Source of the DNA: Listeria costaricensis
GTDB taxonomy: Bacteria; Bacillota; Bacilli; Lactobacillales; Listeriaceae
Direction: 5' to 3'
DNA: 64,000 bases
Assembly: GCF_900183385.1 (NCBI RefSeq)
Contig: NZ_FXUT01000008.1
Coordinates: 124,001 to 188,000 of the forward strand
The translations under genes and the position numbers were made by a program. The notes under the pieces were generated by a model. That model searched no databases. It saw only the letters and a list, made by a program, of their open reading frames with translations, and was not told the DNA's origin. Shown here in pieces: positions 11,348 to 19,898 of this stretch. Every line of letters starts with the position of its first letter. Position 1 is the stretch's first letter.

Positions 11348-12298
11348 ATGGAAAGAGAAAATCGGCCAAATATCGTTGTCATTGGCGGGGGAACCGGCCT
11401 TCCAGTCGTCCTGCGGGGACTGAAAAAACGGGATGTCAATTTGACGGCGATTGTAACAGTGGCAGATGATGGTGGCAGTTCAGGCAAGATCCGTGAGCAA
11501 ATGGACGTCCTGCCGCCTGGTGATATTCGTAATGTCATGGTTGCTCTATCCAATGCCGACCCGCGGCTAAGCGACCTTTTTCAATATCGTTTTACCGTCG
11601 ATGGCGATCTTTCGGGACATGTCATCGGCAATCTCATTCTGACCGCACTCTCGCAGCTGAACGATAGCTATGTGGATGCGATCGATGTCTTGTCAAAAGT
11701 CTTTCGGATACGCGGTAAAGTCATTCCAGCAACCGACCAGCCGCTAATCCTGCGCGCCCGAATGGAAGACGGTACGATTGTAACTGGTGAGTCGATCATT
11801 CCGCTTCAGGGCAAGCATATCGACCGAGTCTTTATTGAGCCGAGCGATGTTAAACCGCTTGATACGGCCATTGAAGCAATTAAAAATGCCGACCTAATCT
11901 CGATTGGACCGGGCAGTCTGTATACCAGCTTGCTACCAAACCTGCTTGTGAAGGACCTGGCCCAGGCGCTAATTGCTTCAAGCGCACCGAAAGTCTATAT
12001 CACCAATATTTTAACGCAGATCGGAGAAACAGATGATTTCAGCGATGCCGATCATGTGCAGGCGCTGCACGATCATGTTGGCCGACCTTTTATTGATAAA
12101 ATGTTTGTCAATACGGCAGAGGTGCCGCGCGCGCTTCTGTTTCCAGATGATATCGCGCAAGTCACACATGATGCGGAGAAAATCAAAAAGCTGGGCGTAG
12201 AAGCGGTCTATGCGGACTTCTTGTCAACTGAAAATCGACTAGTGCGTCATGATGCGACCAAGGTGGCAGATGCCCTGCTTTCGATGATCGCCAAGTAA
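11348..12298 (+). CDS. yvcK: gluconeogenesis factor YvcK/GlmR family protein
   Basis: A 316-residue protein of the CofD/UPF0052 fold. The nucleotide-binding N-terminus NIVVIGGGTGLP (residues 8-19), VADDGGSSG and PPGDIRN motifs are intact. In Bacillus and Listeria it binds UDP-GlcNAc and directs carbon into cell-wall precursors, and is required on gluconeogenic carbon sources. The gene starts at the ATG at 11348, directly after rapZ, and is followed 22 bases later by whiA, the usual order. Confidence 0.96.
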   Translation: MERENRPNIVVIGGGTGLPVVLRGLKKRDVNLTAIVTVADDGGSSGKIREQMDVLPPGDIRNVMVALSNADPRLSDLFQYRFTVDGDLSGHVIGNLILTALSQLNDSYVDAIDVLSKVFRIRGKVIPATDQPLILRARMEDGTIVTGESIIPLQGKHIDRVFIEPSDVKPLDTAIEAIKNADLISIGPGSLYTSLLPNLLVKDLAQALIASSAPKVYITNILTQIGETDDFSDADHVQALHDHVGRPFIDKMFVNTAEVPRALLFPDDIAQVTHDAEKIKKLGVEAVYADFLSTENRLVRHDATKVADALLSMIAK

Positions 12299-12320
12299 AG
12301 AATGAATGGAGCGTGGTCTG

Positions 12321-13292
12321 ATGTCATTTGCCTCGGAAACAAAAAAAGAACTGACAAATATGGAAGTAACCGATGCCGAAGCGAAAGCGGAACTATCTGC
12401 TTTTATTCGGATGAATGGGGCAATTTCTTTCTCAAACGGCCTGCTGGTAACAGATGTCCAAACAGAGAACGCGGCCATAGCAAGACGCATGTACCAGCTG
12501 CTCAAGCGACTGTACGATGTGCCGATCGAGCTCCTAGTACGCAAAAAAATGAAACTGAAAAAAAATAATGTCTATATCGTGCGGCTGAAAGTACAGGCCA
12601 AGCCAATCTTAGAGGATTTGCACATCATTGGCGAGGGCTTCACATTCACCAAATCGATCGACCGCGGCTTTGTCAAAAAACGCAGTGCCAAGCGTGCCTA
12701 TCTACGCGGTGCCTTTCTAGCCAGCGGATCGGTTAATAATCCGGAAACCTCTTCTTACCATCTCGAAATTTTTTCCGTTTATGAAGAGCATAACGAGGCC
12801 ATCTGTGCACTGCTCAATCAATTCGATTTGAATGCGCGAATTCTCGAACGAAAAAACGGCTTTATCACCTACTTGAAGGAAGCGGAAAAGATTACGGAGT
12901 TTCTAAGTATCATTGGTGCCACAACAGCCCTGCTTCACTTTGAAGATGTGCGGATCATGCGTGACATGCGCAACTCGGTCAATCGGCTGGTCAACTGCGA
13001 GACGGCCAATCTGAACAAAACGATCAACGCGGCTGTTCGTCAAATCGACAATATCCGCTTTATTCAGCAGACGGTCGGCCTGGAATCTCTGCCCGAGCGA
13101 CTTCGTGAAATTGCAGAACTCCGGATCACCTATGAAGATGTTTCACTGAAAGAATTGGGCGAAATGATACCCGGTGGTGCGATCAGTAAATCAGGCATCA
13201 ACCACCGACTTCGCAAGATCGACCAGCTGGCAGAGCGGCTTAGAAACGGCGAATCGCCCCAACAGATTGGACTTAAGGTTCCACAAAATTAA
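12321..13292 (+). CDS. whiA: DNA-binding protein WhiA
   Basis: A 323-residue protein with an N-terminal LAGLIDADG-like fold (two halves, about residues 1-210, catalytically silent in the family) and a C-terminal helix-turn-helix (about 240-315, including [23 protein letters not shown]). It is a conserved regulator or nucleoid factor linked to cell division and chromosome segregation in firmicutes. The ATG at 12321 is preferred over the ATG at 12306 because GGAG (12308-12311) lies 9 bases before it and the family starts [11 protein letters not shown]. Third gene of the rapZ-yvcK-whiA cluster. Confidence 0.95.
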   Translation: MSFASETKKELTNMEVTDAEAKAELSAFIRMNGAISFSNGLLVTDVQTENAAIARRMYQLLKRLYDVPIELLVRKKMKLKKNNVYIVRLKVQAKPILEDLHIIGEGFTFTKSIDRGFVKKRSAKRAYLRGAFLASGSVNNPETSSYHLEIFSVYEEHNEAICALLNQFDLNARILERKNGFITYLKEAEKITEFLSIIGATTALLHFEDVRIMRDMRNSVNRLVNCETANLNKTINAAVRQIDNIRFIQQTVGLESLPERLREIAELRITYEDVSLKELGEMIPGGAISKSGINHRLRKIDQLAERLRNGESPQQIGLKVPQN

Positions 13293-13312
13293 GATAAAGG
13301 ATGCGAATTTTG

Positions 13313-14329
13313 ATGTCGAAATTATTTTCCAGCTATCAATTACAGGATGTGACTTTGAAAAACCGAATCGTGATGTCCCCAATGTGCATGTATTCAGCCG
13401 AAAAGGAAGACGGAATTGCCACAGACTTCCATTTGGCACACTATGTATCTCGGGCAGCCGGTGGGACAGGACTTGTTCTGCTAGAAGCAACAGCGGTTCA
13501 GGAAAACGGCCGGATTTCCACGAAGGATTTAGGCATCTGGCGTGATGAGCAGGTGCCCGCACTGAAACGAATCACAGACGGTGTCCATGCACATGGTGCC
13601 AAAGTCGGCATTCAACTTGCCCATGCTGGCCGCAAAGCAGAGCTGGCTGGAAAAATCGTTGCGCCATCGAGTCTTGCTTATAGTGAAGATTACAGCACGC
13701 CGGAAGCACTGACGACAGAAGAAATCAAAGAAGTGGTAGCAGATTTCCGAAGAGCGGCTTACCGGGCGGCAGAAGCAGGCTTTGATGTGATCGAACTGCA
13801 TGCGGCACACGGCTATCTGCTGCATGAATTCCTATCACCAATTACCAATCGCAGGGAAGATGCATACGGAGGCCCAGCCGGCAATCGTTATCGCATCGTC
13901 AGCGAAATTATCAAAGCGGTGCGAGAAGTCTGGGACGGCCCAGTAATCGTGCGCGTCTCAGCAACCGATTATGCACACGGCGGTCTGCAAGCGGTGGACT
14001 ATGTGCCATTTGCCAAATGGATGAAAGCGGACGGTGTGGACCTGATCGACGTCAGCAGTGGCGGTCTGGTTCCCGTTGTTCCAACCAGCTATCCGGGCTA
14101 TCAGGTACCATTTGCCGAACAGATCCGTACTGGCGCTGGGATTGCCACAGGCGCAGTTGGCATGATCACAAGCGGTGCCCAAGCAGAAGAAATACTGGGC
14201 AACGGTCGAGCAGACTTGATCATAGTAGGCCGCGAATTGTTGCGTAACCCTTACTTTGCCAAAGATGCCGCACTGGAACTCGGCGAAAAAATCGAAGCGC
14301 CTGAACAGTATCGCAGAGCTTGGCGTTAA
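13313..14329 (+). CDS. namA: NADPH dehydrogenase, old yellow enzyme family (YqjM/NamA)
   Basis: A 338-residue FMN-containing ene-reductase. MSPMCMYSA near residue 22 carries the Cys that tunes FMN in the YqjM class (C25), and [14 protein letters not shown] supplies the substrate-binding His pair. It reduces activated C=C bonds and nitro groups with NADPH, probably for detoxification. The start is the ATG at 13313; the in-frame ATG at 13301 abuts AAAGG with no spacer. It follows whiA by 20 bases, the order known in Listeria, and ends at a long hairpin terminator. Confidence 0.95.
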   Translation: MSKLFSSYQLQDVTLKNRIVMSPMCMYSAEKEDGIATDFHLAHYVSRAAGGTGLVLLEATAVQENGRISTKDLGIWRDEQVPALKRITDGVHAHGAKVGIQLAHAGRKAELAGKIVAPSSLAYSEDYSTPEALTTEEIKEVVADFRRAAYRAAEAGFDVIELHAAHGYLLHEFLSPITNRREDAYGGPAGNRYRIVSEIIKAVREVWDGPVIVRVSATDYAHGGLQAVDYVPFAKWMKADGVDLIDVSSGGLVPVVPTSYPGYQVPFAEQIRTGAGIATGAVGMITSGAQAEEILGNGRADLIIVGRELLRNPYFAKDAALELGEKIEAPEQYRRAWR

Positions 14330-14370
14330 AAAGCAATTGATTAAAAAAGTTTGCTAGGAGACTGAAAAAC

Positions 14371-14441
14371 AAAAGAACCTAAAAGCAGGTAACAGAGCCA
14401 TCATTTAAAAAATGGCGTGTGCTTGATTTTAGGTTCTTTTT
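14371..14441 (+). terminator. terminator after namA
   Basis: AAAAGAACCTAAAA (14371-14384) pairs with TTTTAGGTTCTTTT (14427-14440), with a structured loop between. Confidence 0.8.
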
Positions 14442-14736
14442 TCATTTTTCTCTATATAATGACCACTTGATCCAGCTGTAAAACTGAAATATAAAAAAAT
14501 ATATGATGGAATGGCATGTTTCATTTTTTTTGTGTGAACAGCCATTTTTTGTTGTATAAGAAGGTGTATAGGGCTTTTTCATCTATAAATCAATCAGTAT
14601 AAAAAACAATTCGTTCAAATAATGTTCACAATGATTGTTATATTAGTATTTTTAAGGACATTTCAAGATGGTGTTCGGTAGTATAATGATAATTATAAGA
14701 TCAAATGATAAATTGTTAAATAAATGAAGGAGATTT
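14442..14736. other. AT-rich intergenic region with possible Fur-like box
   Basis: No gene is seen. It is strongly AT-rich. TATAATGATAATTATAAGA (14682-14700) matches the classical 19-bp Fur consensus at about 14 of 19 positions by eye and could equally be a -10 region (TATAAT 14682-14687) for the surface protein that follows. AT-rich sequence produces such matches by chance. Confidence 0.35.
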
Positions 14737-16581
14737 ATGATGAAAATTTCAAAATTAATCATTTTCCCATCGATGTTAGTCGTTTCTTTATTAAATCCTA
14801 TGGCCAGTTTTGCAGATGAGATAGATACCGAACAAGGTGAGAATGTTGAGACAATACAACAACCAGAACAAGGTGCCACAGATGAGCGTACAGCTTCTAC
14901 TGGGAACCTTAAGGAAAGCACACAAACGTTTAATGACTATTTTCCAGATGATAACTTAGCGGATTCTGTGGCCGCTACATTGGGAATGCAACCAACAGAT
15001 CCAATTGACTTGGAAGAATTGAGCAAAATGAAGTTTTTAGATTGCGCTGATTCAAATATTTCTGATATGAGTGGATTGGAGTATTTACCTAATCTAAATA
15101 CACTTTTTTGTTATAATAATCAACTGACGACCTTGGATGTCAGTCAGAATCCTAATATGACGCATCTGAAATGTTCAGGCAATTCACTGACAAACTTAAA
15201 TGTAAGTCAGGCATCAAATTTGAGTGAACTTTACTGTTATGATAATCAATTGACCAGCATAGATGTTAGTCAGAATCCCAAGTTGACTAATTTTTACTGT
15301 TATAATAATCCACTAACGACCTTGGATGTCAGTCAAAATCCTAATTTGAGTGATTTGTACTGTTCAGATAATTTGCTAACGGCCTTGGATGTCAGCCAAA
15401 ATCCTGATTTAAGTGAGTTTCAATGTTTTAACAATTCGCTGACGACCTTAGATGTCAGTCAGAATCCTAATTTAAATGATCTTAACTGCGCAAATAATTT
15501 GTTGACAACCATGGATATAAGCCAGAATCCTAAAATGGAAAATTTCTACTGTGGAAATAACCAATTGACGAACCTAGACGTGACTCATAACCCAAGTTTG
15601 ACTGACATTGACTGCTCGGGTAATTTACTGACAACCTTGGATGTCAGCCAGAATCCCGATTTAGGCTATCTTAAATGTTCAAGTAATTTACTGCCAAGCT
15701 TAGATATAAGCCAGAATCCAGATATCAAATATCTTTACTGTTCTAATAATCAAATCCAAGACTTTTCCTTTATGAATTTAATTGATCCCTATATGTCTAG
15801 TGCAGGCAATCAACAGGTTATGGCTGAAAAGCAAATGTGTGAAGGCGGCGCCTTAACTGTTCCAGTTAGTGAGGATTTGAAAGATGAGACGGGGGCTTCG
15901 ATGAATATTTCTGTGCCAGATGGGGGTGTCTATGATGCAGCGACAAATACCATTACGTGGACAGGTTTAGACGAGTCAGGAACTGTCCAGTATGATTTTG
16001 TTTCAGACAGTGGACTATGTTCGGGAACGGTCACAGTGCCTTATCAGCAAACGGAAGCAGTCACTCTTTCAGCTGATAATGAAATCACCTATAATGTCTC
16101 AGATAAAATATCCGAACAAGCATTTTTACAAGATATTCACGCAACAACCGAAGACGGGAATCAATTATCGAGTGATTTTGAAACAGTGGTTGATTTTTCA
16201 ACGCCAGGAGATTATCAAGTAACCCTGACAGCCAGCAACCAAGAGGGAACAAAATCTGTTGATAAGAAAATGACCGTGCATATTGTCAAACCTAAATCAA
16301 ATCATACAGATCAGGTCGTGCCAAGTAATCAGGATGCGACGGATCAAACAGTGAACGATGATTCAGGAAAAGCGAAGCGAGTAAATGCTGATAAAACAAC
16401 GTCTGATCAAACAGTCGATTCTAAAACGACAACTACGCAAAATGCCACAAAAGTAAACCAAGAAGATCGAGCTACTTTGCCCAATACAGGGGATCAATCC
16501 ATGTGGGGATGGGTATTAATAGGCGGCATAATCGTTGCCGCTGGATATTCTCTCTTGAGAAAGAAAAAAGTTTCTAAATAG
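14737..16581 (+). CDS. LPXTG-anchored surface protein with 21-residue leucine-rich repeats
   Basis: A 614-residue secreted wall protein. Order: signal peptide (about 1-27, cut near SFA-DE), acidic linker, ten full and one partial 21-residue repeats of the form LxxLxCxxNxLTTLDVSQNPN (about residues 118-345), an Ig-like region, a Thr/Asp/Lys-rich stalk, and a sorting signal LPNTG (581-585) with hydrophobic stretch and RKKK tail. The repeats keep a Cys in almost every unit. This 21-residue type differs from the 22-residue internalin repeat. Sortase A should anchor it; the ligand is unknown. ATGATG at 14737 follows GAAGGAGAT. The repeats also form a 63-bp DNA repeat, a likely recombination substrate. 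Confidence 0.92.
   Translation: MMKISKLIIFPSMLVVSLLNPMASFADEIDTEQGENVETIQQPEQGATDERTASTGNLKESTQTFNDYFPDDNLADSVAATLGMQPTDPIDLEELSKMKFLDCADSNISDMSGLEYLPNLNTLFCYNNQLTTLDVSQNPNMTHLKCSGNSLTNLNVSQASNLSELYCYDNQLTSIDVSQNPKLTNFYCYNNPLTTLDVSQNPNLSDLYCSDNLLTALDVSQNPDLSEFQCFNNSLTTLDVSQNPNLNDLNCANNLLTTMDISQNPKMENFYCGNNQLTNLDVTHNPSLTDIDCSGNLLTTLDVSQNPDLGYLKCSSNLLPSLDISQNPDIKYLYCSNNQIQDFSFMNLIDPYMSSAGNQQVMAEKQMCEGGALTVPVSEDLKDETGASMNISVPDGGVYDAATNTITWTGLDESGTVQYDFVSDSGLCSGTVTVPYQQTEAVTLSADNEITYNVSDKISEQAFLQDIHATTEDGNQLSSDFETVVDFSTPGDYQVTLTASNQEGTKSVDKKMTVHIVKPKSNHTDQVVPSNQDATDQTVNDDSGKAKRVNADKTTSDQTVDSKTTTTQNATKVNQEDRATLPNTGDQSMWGWVLIGGIIVAAGYSLLRKKKVSK
15100..15760 (+). repeat. 63-bp in-frame tandem repeats encoding LRR units
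   Basis: Ten consecutive 63-bp units, each containing a version of ACCTTGGATGTCAGTCAGAA, encode the 21-residue LRRs. Units have diverged at third codon positions, so the expansion is not very recent. Confidence 0.8.
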
Positions 16582-16590
16582 CTTGTGTCG

Positions 16591-16627
16591 AAAAACGTCT
16601 TTTCCAAATGGAGAAAAGGCGTTTTTT
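16591..16627 (+). terminator. terminator after LRR surface protein gene
   Basis: AAAACGTCTTTTCC pairs with GGAGAAAAGGCGTTTT around AAAT, followed by a T run. Confidence 0.8.
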
Positions 16628-16705
16628 GCATGGCGAAATTTAAAAATAGCTTTGCACAATCAAAATAGGACCAGAACGACGTTTTCCGTCATTCTGGCCC
16701 GCGTA

Positions 16706-16945
16706 TTAATCAGCATATGTCCACTTGAATTCGTCTACTATCTGCTTGCCACGCTCTGTCAGCTGAATCTGATTTTTTGAATGGCTGATGAGGGCTTGTT
16801 TTTCAAGTTTCACAAGCATTTTCGTAACAGAAGAGGGCGAAACAGCTAACTTTTGGGCAATATCTGTATTGCGAATGGAGAGGTGGTCTTTTTCCAGCGT
16901 GTCGATAGCCAGTAAATAAAAGATATCATGCGTCTGCCTGACCAT
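16706..16945 (-). CDS. short winged-helix regulator, MntR/DtxR- or MarR-like, last gene of metal ABC operon
   Basis: Only 79 residues: a winged helix-turn-helix (NTDIAQKLAVSPSSVTKMLVKLEKQ region) with a beta-wing ending KNQIQLTERGKQIV. The helix resembles the DNA-binding half of MntR/DtxR, but the dimerisation and metal-binding part that brings MntR to about 140 residues is absent. The ATG at 16945 is chosen: AAGGTG lies 8 bases before it, whereas the GTG at 16954 overlaps that site. It follows the binding-protein gene by 12 bases in the mntB-C-A-like operon and is probably co-transcribed. How it would sense metal is unclear. Confidence 0.75.
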   Translation of the reverse strand: MVRQTHDIFYLLAIDTLEKDHLSIRNTDIAQKLAVSPSSVTKMLVKLEKQALISHSKNQIQLTERGKQIVDEFKWTYAD

Positions 16946-16957
16946 TTGTAGCACACC

Positions 16958-17893
16958 TTATTTTGAAAGGCCTTCTGCAATTTTATCTAGATTCCATTTC
17001 ATCATTGCATAATAACTGTCTCCATTTTCTCCTTTTTCAGCCACCGAATCTGTGAAAATTTTTGCGTAAATGGGGATGCCTGTATCTTTGGAAACAGATT
17101 TCATCGGCCGCTCGTCTACACTGCTTTCAACAAACAGGGAGGGAACATGAGTGGCTCTTAATTTCTCGACAAGGCTGGTAATTTGGCCGGGAGTGCCTTC
17201 TTCCTCGGTGTTGATTTCCCAGATATAGGCAGACGGCACATTGTAGGCTTTCGAGAAATATTTGAAGCAGCCTTCACTAGTGACAATCATTTTTTTGTCA
17301 GCAGGAATCGCGCCGAATTTATTTTTGGCTTCTTTGTCAAGCGTGGCTAATTTTTCCACATAGGTATTTAGGTTTTTCTTGTAAAAATCCTTATTTTCCG
17401 GGTCTTTTGCAGAAAGCTGTTTTTCGATATTCTGAGCGTAGATGATTCCATTTTCAAGGTTCAACCAGGCATGTGGATCTTCTTTGCCTTTTTCATCAGC
17501 CCCTTCAAGGTAAATGACCTCCACACCGTCGCTTGCTGCAAAATAGTCTTTATTTTCCTTTTTATCAGCGTTTTTGACGAGCTTTGTAAACCAGGCATTG
17601 CCGCCAGTCTCCAAATTGATCCCGTTATAAAAAATCAAATCGGCTTGAGAGGTTTTTTTCACATCTTCGGGAAGCGGCTCGTATTCATGCGGATCCTTTC
17701 CAACTGGAACAATGCTGTGCAGGTTGATTTTATCTTGAGCGATATTTTGTGTCATATCCGCCAAAATGGAGTTGGTGACGACGACATTCAGCTTGCCGTT
17801 TTCTTTCTCGGAGGCCGTATCATTAGACGAACAAGCCCCTAGAATAAGCAGCAGTAATAAAGCTGGAACAATCCCTTTTAAAAATTTTATCAT
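16958..17893 (-). CDS. mntA: manganese/zinc ABC transporter substrate-binding lipoprotein (PsaA/MntA/LpeA-like)
   Basis: A 311-residue cluster A-I metal-binding lipoprotein. The lipobox LGAC places the lipidated Cys at 21. The four metal ligands of the PsaA family are present: H69 (KDPHEYEP), H141 (EDPHAWLN), E207 (TSEGCF) and D282 (FTDSVAEK). The His-His-Glu-Asp set and the absence of a long His-rich loop favour manganese over zinc. It resembles the LpeA/MntA lipoprotein of Listeria. The start ATG overlaps the permease stop as ATGA, showing translational coupling. Confidence 0.92.
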   Translation of the reverse strand: MIKFLKGIVPALLLLLILGACSSNDTASEKENGKLNVVVTNSILADMTQNIAQDKINLHSIVPVGKDPHEYEPLPEDVKKTSQADLIFYNGINLETGGNAWFTKLVKNADKKENKDYFAASDGVEVIYLEGADEKGKEDPHAWLNLENGIIYAQNIEKQLSAKDPENKDFYKKNLNTYVEKLATLDKEAKNKFGAIPADKKMIVTSEGCFKYFSKAYNVPSAYIWEINTEEEGTPGQITSLVEKLRATHVPSLFVESSVDERPMKSVSKDTGIPIYAKIFTDSVAEKGENGDSYYAMMKWNLDKIAEGLSK

Positions 17894-18732
17894 TTACTAT
17901 AAACCTTCTTTCTTAAAAAATTTTGTTTAGGCGAGAGAAAGAAACTAATCAGGAAGAATGTAGCGGAGGTCAGAACGATGCTGGAACCGGCAGCAATATT
18001 GAAGCTGTAGCCAATAAACAAGCCTAGCAAAGAGGAGAGGGCGCCGAGGCTAGCAGATAAAAACATCATCGTTTTCAAGCTATTGGCGTAAAGATAGGCG
18101 GTTGCAGCGGGGGTGATCAGCATGGCGACAATCAAGATGGTTCCAACGCTTTGCATGGCTGTAACGGCGACCAGCGTCAGCAGGATCATCAGCAAGTAAT
18201 GGTAAAAATTGACTTTCATGCCCAATGCTTTGGCCATCAGCGGGTCGAATGAAGTGATCAACAATTCTTTGAAAAAAATCACGATGATCAGTAGAACAAA
18301 AATTGAGACACCGATCGTAATATATTTATCGATATCCTGCACAGCCAGAATGTTCCCAAACAGGATATGAAAGAGGTCAGTCGAGCTGTTGGCGACACCA
18401 ATCAGGATAACGCCCAGTGCCAGAAACGAACTGAATGTAATGCCAATCGCCGTGTCACCTTTGATCACGCTGTTGCTTTTAATATAGGTAATGATGACCG
18501 AAGCGAAAAGCCCGAAAATAATCGCCCCAATAAAGAAATTCAGCCCCAATATGAACGAGATGGCCACACCGGGCAGAACCGCATGAGAAATGGCGTCTCC
18601 CATCAGCGACATTCCCCGAAGAATGATGAAACAGCCGACCGTTCCAGAAACAATCCCAATCACCAAAGCGGTAATCAGTGCATTTTGTAAAAAGTGAAAA
18701 TTCTGTAATCCGTCAATAAAATTTGCGAGCAT
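17890..18732 (-). CDS. mntC: metal ABC transporter permease (ABC-3 family)
   Basis: A 280-residue polytopic protein with eight or nine hydrophobic segments. [17 protein letters not shown] near residue 50 and the [12 protein letters not shown] stretch are ABC-3 family hallmarks. It forms the membrane channel for the ATPase encoded upstream and the lipoprotein encoded downstream. Its ATG directly follows the ATPase stop (TAAATG). The gene symbol follows the manganese assignment of the operon and is not certain. Confidence 0.92.
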   Translation of the reverse strand: MLANFIDGLQNFHFLQNALITALVIGIVSGTVGCFIILRGMSLMGDAISHAVLPGVAISFILGLNFFIGAIIFGLFASVIITYIKSNSVIKGDTAIGITFSSFLALGVILIGVANSSTDLFHILFGNILAVQDIDKYITIGVSIFVLLIIVIFFKELLITSFDPLMAKALGMKVNFYHYLLMILLTLVAVTAMQSVGTILIVAMLITPAATAYLYANSLKTMMFLSASLGALSSLLGLFIGYSFNIAAGSSIVLTSATFFLISFFLSPKQNFLRKKVYSK

Positions 18733-19458
18733 TTAGTCATTCCCCCCGTCCACAAATATATTTTCTCCATAAGCCTGAAGCAGCGACTCCTTCTGAAAGA
18801 CCCGTTCCGTGGGCCCAACTGCGACGAGCTGCTTGTTCAAAATGACCAGCTGATCGAAATACTGTCCCACTTTGCTGAGGTCATGATGGACGATTAGAAT
18901 CGTTTTTCCGGCATTCTTTAACTGGCGGAGCGTCTGCATAATGATCTGCTCGCTAATGGAATCAATCCCGACAAACGGTTCATCTAAAAAGATGAAATCT
19001 GCCTTTTGGACGAGGCAGCGGGCTAGGAGGACGCGCTGGAATTGACCGCCGGACAGTTCGCTGATTTGTCTATTTATAAACGCCTCCATGCGGACCGTTC
19101 GCAGAGCACGTTCAACATCCGCCCAGTTGGAGCGCTTCAACCTTCTGAAAAGGCCGACTGCTGGATAGGTCCCAAGCGAGACGCATTCCTTGACAGTTAT
19201 CGGGAAGGTAAAGTCAATGGCACTTTTTTGCTCGACATAGGCCACCCGTTTGAGCCATTTTTTAGTAGCATCCCCATTGATGAAAATTTCTCCTGTATGA
19301 GGTGTAATCTTTAAAATGGCTTTCAGTAAAGTAGACTTGCCAGCGCCATTTGGCCCAATAATCCCAGTAATAGTCGGTCCCTGTAAAGAGAAATTAATAT
19401 CCTCCAGCGCCATGACATGATTTTGATACGCGACATGAACATTTCTACATATAATCAT
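18733..19458 (-). CDS. mntB: metal ABC transporter ATP-binding protein
   Basis: A 241-residue ABC ATPase. Walker [10 protein letters not shown], signature LSGGQFQRV, Walker [14 protein letters not shown] and the H-loop VHHD are all visible. It powers manganese/zinc import with the following permease and lipoprotein. The ATG at 19458 is chosen since AAGGTGA ends about 6 bases upstream; the earlier GTG at 19467 lies inside that site. It is the first gene of the four-gene minus-strand operon. Confidence 0.93.
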   Translation of the reverse strand: MIICRNVHVAYQNHVMALEDINFSLQGPTITGIIGPNGAGKSTLLKAILKITPHTGEIFINGDATKKWLKRVAYVEQKSAIDFTFPITVKECVSLGTYPAVGLFRRLKRSNWADVERALRTVRMEAFINRQISELSGGQFQRVLLARCLVQKADFIFLDEPFVGIDSISEQIIMQTLRQLKNAGKTILIVHHDLSKVGQYFDQLVILNKQLVAVGPTERVFQKESLLQAYGENIFVDGGND

Positions 19459-19507
19459 AAAAATCACCTTTTTTATGCAAATAAAGCAAAATAGTCCCTT
19501 TCTAATT

Positions 19508-19547
19508 GATAATAGTAATTATTTCGATTTACACCCAAGAAGTATGA
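19508..19547 (-). promoter_or_regulatory. possible promoter and metalloregulator box of the metal ABC operon
   Basis: On the minus strand TTGGGT, 18 bases, TATTAT form a weak promoter upstream of the ATPase gene. GATAATAGTAATTATTTCG (19508-19526) overlaps it and matches the 19-bp Fur/Zur-type consensus at about 13 positions. The region is AT-rich, so this is only suggestive. Confidence 0.35.
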
Positions 19548-19558
19548 TCATGGGGCAA

Positions 19559-19898
19559 TATCCATCACTTTGATGAGCGAAAATCAGCTTGCGCAAGCGG
19601 ATACTCAATGGAGTGGTTTTTCTGTAATTTTACTATATATAAAAAAGTTTCCCTTGTCAAACTTTTTTTATTAGAAGAAACAATAAGCGAGACCTGTTGT
19701 GAATTAGACGCATAGGGAATTCCTTTATGCGTAAGCGTTTATCGGATATTCACTCAAAAAATCCTTACAGTATGAATATCGAATGATGATTTTTATGAAA
19801 TGTCACAAAATTGTTGGATTTATCTGTTGAAATCAACTATTTTTGATTGAATTCGTATGATATTATAAAATTCGGCCATTAGAAGGGAGCGAAATCAC
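19559..19898. other. intergenic region with inverted repeats between divergent genes
   Basis: No gene is seen. It holds GCTTGCGCAAGC (about 19588-19599), a hairpin with AAAAAAGTTT and AAACTTTTTT arms (19641-19668) that could terminate on either strand, and a second dyad with arms ACGCATA and TATGCGT around GGAATTCC (about 19709-19733). A GGGAG ribosome site for the next gene is at 19885-19889. Confidence 0.5.

Noticed and set aside
19700-19760. Catabolite-response (cre) site near ATGCGTAAGCGTTTATC
   Set aside because: Three or more mismatches to the cre consensus at conserved positions.
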